5,216 bases of DNA from Cyanobacteria bacterium HKST-UBA02 (lineage in GTDB: Bacteria > Cyanobacteriota > Vampirovibrionia > Obscuribacterales > Obscuribacteraceae), in assembly GCA_020431945.1 (NCBI GenBank), contig JAGQHH010000711.1, positions 1 through 5,216 of the forward strand. Direction: 5' to 3'. Shown one piece after another: positions 1 to 5,216 of the stretch. How positions within the stretch are numbered: position 1 is the first letter of the stretch; each line of letters begins with the position of its first letter. The notes beneath the pieces were generated by a model. That model did not search any database and was not told the DNA's origin. It saw only the letters and a list, made by a program, of their open reading frames with translations. A program made the position numbers and the translations under genes.

Positions 1-381
1 AGGGACATAATGGGCTCCCCAGGGAAAGGCTCCGAGGTGATTGCGCCCGGCTCTGGAGTTGCCGCCGACGTCCTTTTCGAGCTCTAAGATCACGAAATCG
101 TCGAAGCCATTTCGCTTGAGCCACCAGCCGGCGCTCAGCCCGGCGATGCCGCCACCGACAATGGTGAGCTTCTTATTCAAAGTTTTTCCGGGCTGCAAGT
201 CCGACAGACCACTTCCGTCTCTGAGCCGGTGACCGAGAGCGAAGCTGGACCCGAGCATCCGGCAGGGAATTTTGCGACCGGCGCCGCCTGTCCTGTCGTA
301 GATAAGCTTGCCTGCAACTCCGGTGGCAGCCAGGGCCGCCAGTGTCTTGAGAAAGGCTGCCCGGCTAATTCGCTTCGACAT
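1..381 (-). CDS. FAD/NAD(P)-dependent oxidoreductase, N-terminal part (cut by left edge)
   Basis: The frame is open from ATG at 381-379 to base 1, giving 127 residues with no stop, so the gene continues outside the window. Residues 1-28 resemble an export signal: a basic start (K3, R4, R7), then the Tat-like stretch SRAAFLK (6-12) and an Ala-rich hydrophobic run. The second arginine of the usual SRRxFLK is Ala here. A Rossmann dinucleotide-binding motif follows: KLTIVGGGIAGLSAG (71-85) with the glycines at 76-78 and 81, and an acidic residue ending strand 2 in LELE (99-102), then VGGNSRAGRN (105-114) and PWGAHYVP (120-127). This pattern is typical of FAD-dependent amine-oxidase-like flavoproteins, and I recall such proteins beside membrane spermidine synthases. 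The start overlaps the upstream aminopropyltransferase by 17 nt; GGAG at 392-395 is a modest Shine-Dalgarno about 10 nt away. It may oxidise a polyamine-type product outside the cytoplasm, which is inference. The flavoprotein class is secure; substrate and location are not. Confidence 0.87.
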   Translation of the reverse strand, partial: MSKRISRAAFLKTLAALAATGVAGKLIYDRTGGAGRKIPCRMLGSSFALGHRLRDGSGLSDLQPGKTLNKKLTIVGGGIAGLSAGWWLKRNGFDDFVILELEKDVGGNSRAGRNHLGAFPWGAHYVP

Positions 382-1864
382 AGTCGCCCCACTCCGATTC
401 GAATAAATGAACCAGAGCCTGGTTGTTGAGCTTGTTTACACACTTCCTGGAAGGAAGCATATCTCTGGGGAAATTGAGCATCTGCTCGACGCTATCACTG
501 CTTACATAACGGAGACCTGCCGGGTAAGAGCTGGCCAGCTTCACCGGAGCAAGGGATGCCATGACATAGCCCCATTCTCCGAAAGACGGGACATAGGCGT
601 GATAAGGCATGGTCAGGAAACCTGCTGCTTCCAGGGTGTTGACCACGCACCAGAAAGAGTTGGTGGCGAAAAAGGGGCTGGTGCTCTGGATAACAACGAT
701 TCCTTCAGGCTTGAGAGCGCGCTTGAGGGTTCGATAGAAAGTGTCGCTGTAGAGCTTGCCCAGGGAATAATTGCTCGGGTCGGGAAAGTCGGCGATGACC
801 ACGTCGAAGCGGCGGTCTGTTTTGCGCAGCCAGACGAAAGCGTCCTGATTGATCACTTTGACCCGGGGATCGCTCAGGGAGTGCTGGTTGAGCTTCGAGA
901 AAAGGCCTTCTTCCTTAAACAGATTGGTCATGACCGGATCCAGATCGACCAGGGTTATCGACCGGGTCTGCGGATATTTGAGAATCTCCCGCACAGCCAT
1001 ACCGTCGCCGCCGCCAAGCACCAGCACGTCCCGGGGTTGTGAATGAGCAGACATGGCGGGGTGCACCAGGGCTTCATGATAGCGATATTCGTCCCGGGAA
1101 TTGAACTGCAGGTTGCCGTTCAGAAAGAGCCTGATGTCTTTGCCGCCGGTAACGACGATTCTTTGATACGGCGTCGATGTCGAGTAGATTATGTTGTCCT
1201 GATAAGCAGCAGCCTCGGAGAATTTGATTATGTTGTCCGAGTAGGCGAAGCCCACCGCCAGCAAGATTGCCAGAGCTGCCGCGGTGGAATTGAGAGCTTT
1301 GATCCAGGGCAGCTCTTTGCGGAATATGTGGAGGGTCCAGAATGCCACCATGATATTCAGGATCCCGAAAAGGAATGAAGAGCGCAAAAGACCCAGGTAA
1401 GGAACCAGTATGAGAGGAAAGAGGAGCGATGCCAGAAGGGCGCCGACATAGTCGAAAGTGAATATCTGGGATACCAGCTCTTTGAATTCGAGCCTGTCTT
1501 TGAGGATGCGCATTAAAAGCGGAATCTCGAGACCGATAAGAATTCCGATCATGCCTACCAGGGCATAGAGGAGAACCCGGAAGTTCTCCACATAGTCGAA
1601 AGACAGGAAAAGAATCGCCGCCGACGATCCGCCCAGGAGACCCACCAGAAGCTCGACCTGGACGAAGGTGAGAATCAGTTTTTTCTCGATGAAGCGAGTC
1701 AGATACGAGCCCACCCCCATGGCGAAGAGATAGACGCCTATGACCGTGGAGAATTGCGTGACCGAGTCCCCGAGCAGATAGCTCGCCACCGTACCGGCAA
1801 TGAGTTCGTATATCAGACCGCAGGTCGAGATGACGAATGCGGTTATAAGCAGAGCCCAGGTCAC
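365..1864 (-). CDS. speE: Membrane-anchored polyamine aminopropyltransferase (spermidine synthase family)
   Basis: This 499-residue protein has a hydrophobic N-terminal half with about seven TM helices (roughly 4-31, 38-57, 66-88, 96-118, 134-158, 161-181, 189-207), followed by a cytoplasmic spermidine-synthase catalytic domain (about 220-440). Family enzymes transfer an aminopropyl group from decarboxylated S-adenosylmethionine to an amine acceptor. Visible motifs are PYQRI (232-236), LFLNGNLQF (246-254), YHEALVHP (262-269), the nucleotide-binding GGGDGMAVREILKYP (284-298), the acidic strand end VDLDP (306-310), QDAF (340-343) and the active-site region ADFPDP (358-363) leading into LYSDTFY (371-377). 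The classical soluble enzymes have D-S/T-S/T-DP at the last site, so the acceptor may differ from putrescine. The start codon is GTG (1864-1862), 7 nt after the DUF350 stop with only a weak purine-rich site, suggesting coupled translation. It lies between DUF350 and the flavoprotein. The symbol is given by family; true spermidine synthesis is not shown. Confidence 0.93.
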   Translation of the reverse strand: MTWALLITAFVISTCGLIYELIAGTVASYLLGDSVTQFSTVIGVYLFAMGVGSYLTRFIEKKLILTFVQVELLVGLLGGSSAAILFLSFDYVENFRVLLYALVGMIGILIGLEIPLLMRILKDRLEFKELVSQIFTFDYVGALLASLLFPLILVPYLGLLRSSFLFGILNIMVAFWTLHIFRKELPWIKALNSTAAALAILLAVGFAYSDNIIKFSEAAAYQDNIIYSTSTPYQRIVVTGGKDIRLFLNGNLQFNSRDEYRYHEALVHPAMSAHSQPRDVLVLGGGDGMAVREILKYPQTRSITLVDLDPVMTNLFKEEGLFSKLNQHSLSDPRVKVINQDAFVWLRKTDRRFDVVIADFPDPSNYSLGKLYSDTFYRTLKRALKPEGIVVIQSTSPFFATNSFWCVVNTLEAAGFLTMPYHAYVPSFGEWGYVMASLAPVKLASSYPAGLRYVSSDSVEQMLNFPRDMLPSRKCVNKLNNQALVHLFESEWGDYVEAN

Positions 1865-1870
1865 TGTTCT

Positions 1871-2089
1871 CTATCCGTGGATAGCCGAGGCGATGATCAT
1901 GCCGATTGCCAGGATCGTCGCGCTGAGAGTGATGGCCAGGGGCAGGTTCTTCTCCTCGACTATATCTTTCCAGAGCGGTCCCGGGGTGAGGGCGTCGAAA
2001 AGAGATACTGAGCCGATCAGGATAACGATGCCCAGAAGCGAGTAGACGATAGCCGCCACTATAGTCTTTAAGGCAAATACTTGTTCCAC
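1871..2089 (-). CDS. DUF350 family two-helix membrane protein
   Basis: This 72-residue protein consists of two hydrophobic helices (about 9-32 and 48-70) joined by a short polar loop. The loop carries the DUF350 signature: an aspartate and a TPG turn (FDALTPGPLW, 31-40), then charged residues and an asparagine (KDIVEEKN, 41-48) directly before helix 2, which is rich in small residues (ATILAIGMIIASAI). DUF350 proteins (E. coli YjfL among them) are inner-membrane proteins of unknown biochemistry, often encoded with SPFH, DUF4178 or polyamine-enzyme genes. Many family members duplicate this unit; this one has a single copy, so it would need to oligomerise to build a larger channel-like or scaffold structure (inference). 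The start is GTG at 2089-2087, fixed by a near-perfect AGGAGG 7 nt upstream. The gene is 22 nt downstream of a small membrane ORF and 7 nt upstream of the aminopropyltransferase. Confidence 0.9.
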   Translation of the reverse strand: MEQVFALKTIVAAIVYSLLGIVILIGSVSLFDALTPGPLWKDIVEEKNLPLAITLSATILAIGMIIASAIHG

Positions 2090-2096
2090 AATCTGT

Positions 2097-2102
2097 CCTC
2101 CT
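2097..2102 (-). promoter_or_regulatory. Strong Shine-Dalgarno for the DUF350 gene
   Basis: The minus strand reads AGGAGG here, with 7 nt before the GTG at 2089-2087. It decides the start: GTG is used although no ATG lies nearby in frame. It sits in the 22-nt gap after the small ORF, so DUF350 probably initiates on its own rather than by coupling alone. Confidence 0.85.
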
Positions 2103-2111
2103 GGTGGTTGT

Positions 2112-2264
2112 TTACTTGTGATGTGGTCCTGTGCTGGCGGGTCTGGACGGACCGACCCCGCCTACTTCGAAGATTCTCGATCCGGTTCTATTGGCCTCGT
2201 AGAAAAGCCAGGTGATTATGAGGCTGACGATCAGATAGAAAACGATTATTGTTCGTTGTGGCAT
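2112..2264 (-). CDS. Small single-pass membrane protein, 50 residues, unknown function
   Basis: ATG at 2264-2262 opens a 50-codon frame ending in TAA at 2114-2112. The protein begins MPQRTIIVFYLIVSLIITWL: four polar residues and then one strongly hydrophobic helix (about 5-22), followed by a polar, Gly/Pro/Arg-rich and probably disordered tail (23-50) ending GPHHK. It fits exactly between the 450-residue DUF4178 gene (16-nt gap) and DUF350 (22-nt gap), filling what would otherwise be the only sizeable gap in the operon, which favours a real gene. A GGAG lies about 11 nt before the start and a purine-rich GAGAAA directly before it, so initiation looks moderate. I recognise no family. A role as a small membrane partner of DUF350, DUF4178 or the SPFH protein is inference from position only. 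Reality is likely but not proven, as no conservation data are available. Confidence 0.68.
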   Translation of the reverse strand: MPQRTIIVFYLIVSLIITWLFYEANRTGSRIFEVGGVGPSRPASTGPHHK

Positions 2265-2280
2265 TTTCTCTATTGCTCCG

Positions 2281-3633
2281 TCAGTCGCTGTTCATGGCCG
2301 AAGCCCAGGGTGAATAGTCGCTCTCGCTCCAGCGGGCCGCCTCGAACTTCTGCTTGCCTATCCAGATCATCACAGGCAGAACCGAAACGAGGAAGATACA
2401 GAGGAAGTAGTTCGAATAGATCGGGACGTTTCTCCTGACCTGGACCTGGAAATTCTTGTAGGACGAGTTCGTGGTGGCGGGATAGTCGCCGTGCTCGGTG
2501 TCGAAATTGAGATAGTATTTGCCTCCGGGTACCGCCGATATGTCGACCCGGGTACTCCTGCTGCCTTCGGTCCAGTATTCGCCATCCGAGTAGCCGTGGT
2601 AATACTCGATGGTACGCTCGAAAGGATAGGTGGTGTCATCGTCATCGGCGCAAAGCTCGCCATAGATGTAGAACCAGGCGTTGTCTACATCGGTGGAGAG
2701 ATCGATGGCCAGGTTGCCCTTGTCCCTTTCCAGGGTGAAAACAGGGGTGGTGGTCGTCTGGGTGCTCTTGGAATTGGTCACATAAGTGTATGAATTCGAA
2801 AATACTGTCTCATTGGTGGCGGCATTGAGCTGGGCAAATTGCATATAGGTCAGAATGAACAGGAAAAAGATCCATACATAGACGAGCTTGTCGAAAAGCG
2901 GTTTGAGGAGCGAAGGTTGGTTGGGAGCCACGCCTATGGGCGAGGGTAGATCGTCTTCTATATTAAAGGCCTTCGGCACCATATCCGAGGGCAGATATTC
3001 GCTGACGCTCCAGACTTTCTGGTTGCCGTCGAGCTCGCTCGATAGCATGCGAGGAGGGCATACATAGTCCGCCATTTCGACGTCCGTGCCCGTTCTAACT
3101 CGCCAGTAGAATTCGCCCATGACGAAGGTGACGAAAGCTCTGCCTTCGTAGAAGAGCTTGAATCGTTCTCTCTGATAATGGGCTTCGGCGGAGCTCCGAT
3201 AGCCGGATAGCTGGAGCGGGATCACGTCCGGCCGCTCCTTGATCATGGTCACCAGGCTCCAGTGGAAATTATTATAGGTGAGCCATTTATAGCCATAGTA
3301 AGGATTGAAGAGGAGATACTCCTCCCAGCAAAATGCGCTTGCTTTATCCGTTCGGACTAGAAAACCGATTGCTTCCCAGGTCTTGCCGAATAGCTCGCCT
3401 CTCGAGCCGAGCTCGATCCTGGGTGTATAGTCCCTGGTCGCCTTGTGAAATTTCTGAAGAATTCGGAAATTCGGGTTGGAGGAGTCGATCACCGAGCGGC
3501 AGGATTCGCAGACCACCGACAGTGATTGTCCCGGATAACGCACGCTTACCGAGGCGCCGCAATTGCCGCAGGTGAAGGTGGTGACGGCAGGCTTACTCTC
3601 CGGCGTTTTTTGAGGATTGTCGCTACCAGCCAT
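2281..3633 (-). CDS. Zinc-ribbon DUF4178 protein with two TM segments and an intervening extracytoplasmic domain
   Basis: This 450-residue protein has four parts. A disordered start (1-18) leads to a zinc ribbon with CGNC (22-25) and CESC (42-45). A DUF4178 region follows, about 70-225, containing LGSRGELFGKTWEAIGFLV (75-93), WEEYLLFNP (103-111), GEFYWRVRTG (173-182), YVCPPRMLSSE (190-200) and WSVSEYLP (208-215). TM helices lie at about 249-268 and 406-426. Between them is a roughly 135-residue, Thr/Tyr/Asp-rich and probably beta-sandwich domain with an Asp run (ADDDD, 329-333) and PGGKYYLNFD (369-378). With the zinc ribbon in the cytoplasm, this domain would face the periplasm (inference). 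The start is ATG at 3633 with GAGGAG 5 nt upstream; it overlaps the preceding DUF4178 gene by 11 nt. Function is unknown. It may link an SPFH scaffold to the envelope. Family assignment is confident; the fold of the outer domain is a guess. Confidence 0.88.
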   Translation of the reverse strand: MAGSDNPQKTPESKPAVTTFTCGNCGASVSVRYPGQSLSVVCESCRSVIDSSNPNFRILQKFHKATRDYTPRIELGSRGELFGKTWEAIGFLVRTDKASAFCWEEYLLFNPYYGYKWLTYNNFHWSLVTMIKERPDVIPLQLSGYRSSAEAHYQRERFKLFYEGRAFVTFVMGEFYWRVRTGTDVEMADYVCPPRMLSSELDGNQKVWSVSEYLPSDMVPKAFNIEDDLPSPIGVAPNQPSLLKPLFDKLVYVWIFFLFILTYMQFAQLNAATNETVFSNSYTYVTNSKSTQTTTTPVFTLERDKGNLAIDLSTDVDNAWFYIYGELCADDDDTTYPFERTIEYYHGYSDGEYWTEGSRSTRVDISAVPGGKYYLNFDTEHGDYPATTNSSYKNFQVQVRRNVPIYSNYFLCIFLVSVLPVMIWIGKQKFEAARWSESDYSPWASAMNSD

Positions 3634-4252
3634 CGATTCTCCTCAAATGCTTGAAGTCGAAGTCGTCGAACTCTTGATAGCGCCCGACGAAGACCCGGGT
3701 CTCATTTTCAGCGTATTCGATGGTTCCCATACGATTGTCCGGTGCTGTCAGGTCGACGCTGGTCGATCGGCGTCCTCTCATGGCGTTCATCGGCAGCTCG
3801 CCTTCGCTGTAGAGACAGTCGACATCGCGTTTGTCTTCTACTTCGAAATAGCCCTCCTTGCCGAGCTCCAGCTCCATGCCCGGCTTGATGACTCGCGCCG
3901 ATGGCGGCTCGAAGTCTTTTACTGGCCTGCATACGGCATAGAAGCCCTGGGCTTCGGCGAGCCAGCCCACGTCGTCACCTTTGAAGATGACATACCATTC
4001 GTTCCAGAAACCGTCATCGTAGGTGACTTTCAGCCGGCCGATCACCTCGAAGCCGTCGCCGTCGAACTTGCCTCGAGTGCCGATCTGGATCGGGGTGAGG
4101 TCGAACTGCAAATCCGCCATCTTGCCGATGGCTTCCAGGTTCATGTCTTTGCGTACCAGGGTAGCCTTGCAAAAGCTACAGACCGCGAATACCGACGACT
4201 GCGATCGAAAGCGAACTTCGGCGCCACAGGATGTACAGTTTAGGGTGAGCAT
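3623..4252 (-). CDS. Zinc-ribbon DUF4178 protein, short soluble form
   Basis: This 209-residue protein starts with a zinc ribbon, CTSC (6-9) and CSFC (25-28), followed by a DUF4178 region of about 50-195. Recognisable pieces are IGTRGKFDGDGFEVIGRL (57-73), a Trp-rich WNEWYVIFKGDDVGWLAE (83-100), GMELELGKEGYFEVEDK (125-141) and YAENETRVFVGRY (180-192). No signal peptide or TM segment is seen, so it is probably cytoplasmic. It is a paralogue of the longer DUF4178 protein encoded just downstream, sharing the ribbon and the G-T/S-RG-x-F/L core but lacking the membrane domain. The ATG at 4252-4250 overlaps the stop of the SPFH gene by one base (TGATG) and no Shine-Dalgarno stands before it, so translation is probably coupled to the SPFH gene. 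Its final codons contain the ribosome-binding site of the next gene. No biochemical function is known for DUF4178; an adaptor role on the SPFH scaffold is inference. Confidence 0.88.
   Translation of the reverse strand: MLTLNCTSCGAEVRFRSQSSVFAVCSFCKATLVRKDMNLEAIGKMADLQFDLTPIQIGTRGKFDGDGFEVIGRLKVTYDDGFWNEWYVIFKGDDVGWLAEAQGFYAVCRPVKDFEPPSARVIKPGMELELGKEGYFEVEDKRDVDCLYSEGELPMNAMRGRRSTSVDLTAPDNRMGTIEYAENETRVFVGRYQEFDDFDFKHLRRIDGW
3639..3644 (-). promoter_or_regulatory. Shine-Dalgarno for the 450-residue DUF4178 gene, embedded in the preceding gene
   Basis: The minus strand reads GAGGAG, 5 nt before the ATG at 3633-3631. It supports this start. The site lies inside the last codons of the 209-residue DUF4178 gene, whose C-terminal LRRIDGW is encoded across it, so the upstream ribosome passes over the site just before terminating at 3625-3623. 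Confidence 0.82.
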
Positions 4253-5216
4253 CAGGAGATTCTTTTGAGGATTTCAGCCTTCTTGGAATCGAATTCGTCC
4301 TGGGTGATGACGCCCTTGTCGAGCAATCCTTTGAGTTTGTCCAGGGTGGCGAAAGGATCTTCTTCGGCCTGACCGCCGCCGCCTCCTCCCCCTCCGGGCA
4401 GGTTCTGGGCGAACATCTGACCGATTGCTGCCCCGGCGCCGAGACCGACACCGGCTCCCGCCAGGCCGCCTTCGTTCTGAGCCGCATCCTTGATGCTGTC
4501 GGCGGCCTGGAACTTGGCGTATTTGTTGAGGTCGCCCACGAGATTCATGGAAGACTGCTTGTCGAGATACTCTTGTAGTTCATCGGGCAGGGTGATGCTC
4601 TGGACATAGAAGGAGCAGAGGTTGAGCCCGTAGCTGAAAAATTCCGGATCGAGCTCGTTCTTGAGCTGTTTGGAGAATTCGGCCTGGTTGGCTGCCATGT
4701 CCAGAAATGCCGTGTCGGCTTTCCCGAACTTGGTTGCCATGGCGGTTACCACCATGGAGCGAAGCTGACCGTCGAGGTCGTCGGTGGAATAAGTCTCTCT
4801 GGTACCGCTGATTTTCTGATGAAAAGTGGTGGGTTCTTCGATTTTGTAAGAGTATGTTCCGAAAGCGCGCAGGCGGATGGGACCGAACTCTTTGTCGCGC
4901 ACCGTCACCGGTGCCTGGGTTCCCCAGCGCTGATCGATCTGCTCCCGGGTGGAGAAGAAATAGATCTCCGACTTGAAGGGCGACTTGAACGCCTTGTCCC
5001 AGTTCAGGAGAGTGGTCAGGATAGGCAGTGTGTTGGTGGTGAGCTGGTAACGGCCGGGGCTGAAAACATCCGCCACATTGCCTTCATTCACGAAAACCGC
5101 CATCTGGGAATCGCGGACGGTCAACTGGGCGCCGTTCTGGATTTCTTTGTCCATCACCGGGTAGCGATAGGAGAGGACTCCGTCCTTCTGCTCGGTCCAT
5201 TCGATGACGTCGATGA
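4252..5216 (-). CDS. SPFH-domain (YdjI/virion-core-like) protein with C-terminal SHOCT motif, start outside window
   Basis: The frame is open from the stop at 4254-4252 to the right edge, giving 320 visible residues. The in-frame GTG at 5157 is not the true start: the 19 codons before it translate to IDVIEWTEQKDGVLSYRYP, which matches the N-terminal region normal in this family, so perhaps 10 to 15 residues are missing (inference). Counting from that GTG, the SPFH core (about 10-205) includes AQLTVRDSQMAVFVNEG (10-26), FSPGRYQL (32-39) and RLRAFGTYSYKI (95-106). A Gly/Ala-rich stretch (229-252) and eight consecutive glycines (255-262) form a flexible linker. A SHOCT motif follows at about 268-300 (LDKLKGLLDKGVITQDEFD...). 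SPFH proteins form membrane-associated oligomeric scaffolds; SHOCT motifs are thought to mediate oligomerisation or interaction. It is the first visible gene of the operon and overlaps the next by one base. Confidence 0.92.
   Translation of the reverse strand, partial: IDVIEWTEQKDGVLSYRYPVMDKEIQNGAQLTVRDSQMAVFVNEGNVADVFSPGRYQLTTNTLPILTTLLNWDKAFKSPFKSEIYFFSTREQIDQRWGTQAPVTVRDKEFGPIRLRAFGTYSYKIEEPTTFHQKISGTRETYSTDDLDGQLRSMVVTAMATKFGKADTAFLDMAANQAEFSKQLKNELDPEFFSYGLNLCSFYVQSITLPDELQEYLDKQSSMNLVGDLNKYAKFQAADSIKDAAQNEGGLAGAGVGLGAGAAIGQMFAQNLPGGGGGGGGQAEEDPFATLDKLKGLLDKGVITQDEFDSKKAEILKRIS

Noticed and set aside
177..443. 88-codon minus-strand open frame
   Set aside because: It overlaps the start of the FAD oxidoreductase and the end of the aminopropyltransferase in another frame and has a low-complexity product. 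The frame with the Rossmann motif is the real one.
407..1042. 211-codon plus-strand open frame
   Set aside because: It lies wholly antisense to the aminopropyltransferase, whose motifs are unmistakable on the minus strand; the plus-strand product shows no family features.
2090..2111. Possible internal promoter or terminator between the small ORF and DUF350
   Set aside because: The 22-nt gap is taken up by a strong Shine-Dalgarno; no hairpin with a T-run and no -35/-10 pair can be argued.
2118..2438. 106-codon plus-strand open frame across the DUF4178/small ORF junction
   Set aside because: It runs antisense to two minus-strand genes, and its Ser/Arg-rich product has no recognisable domain.
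3617..4243. 208-codon plus-strand open frame
   Set aside because: It mirrors the short DUF4178 gene almost end to end; the minus-strand product has a zinc ribbon and DUF4178 motifs, so this is an antisense shadow.
4176..4487. 103-codon minus-strand open frame across the SPFH/DUF4178 junction
   Set aside because: An alternative frame of two well-supported genes, with a basic low-complexity product typical of frame-shifted coding DNA.

Overview
The window reads as one tightly packed bacterial operon, entirely on the minus strand, so transcription runs from high to low coordinates. Both ends are cut inside genes. In order of transcription it holds: (1) an SPFH-domain protein of the 'virion core protein/YdjI-like' type with a C-terminal SHOCT motif, whose start lies beyond the right edge; (2) a 209-residue zinc-ribbon + DUF4178 protein; (3) a 450-residue zinc-ribbon + DUF4178 protein with two membrane segments and a large domain between them; (4) a 50-residue single-pass membrane protein; (5) a 72-residue DUF350 two-helix membrane protein; (6) a 499-residue membrane-anchored polyamine aminopropyltransferase (spermidine synthase fold behind about seven TM helices); (7) the first 127 residues of an exported or membrane-anchored FAD/NAD(P)-binding oxidoreductase, cut by the left edge.

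No gene-free stretch exceeds a few tens of bases. Three junctions overlap (1, 11 and 17 nt) and the others are gaps of 7 to 22 nt. No promoter or terminator is recognisable, so both presumably lie outside the window. Strong Shine-Dalgarno sequences precede the 450-residue DUF4178 gene and the DUF350 gene; the other starts look weaker and are probably translationally coupled.

The organism is a bacterium, most likely Gram-negative: the cluster composition (SPFH + DUF4178 + DUF350 + membrane spermidine synthase + FAD oxidoreductase) is of a kind I associate with deltaproteobacteria-like lineages and candidate phyla, and base composition is moderately GC-rich. I cannot name a species.

As to joint function, SPFH proteins scaffold membrane microdomains, DUF350 and DUF4178 proteins are poorly characterised membrane-associated partners, and the aminopropyltransferase and flavoprotein supply enzyme chemistry. 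The simplest inference is a membrane-associated system that makes or transfers a polyamine-like group and then oxidises it, perhaps linked to envelope stress. It is related in gene content to E. coli yjfIJKLMC-type loci (DUF350 is shared), but its chemistry is not established. No mobile elements, CRISPR arrays or RNA genes were seen.
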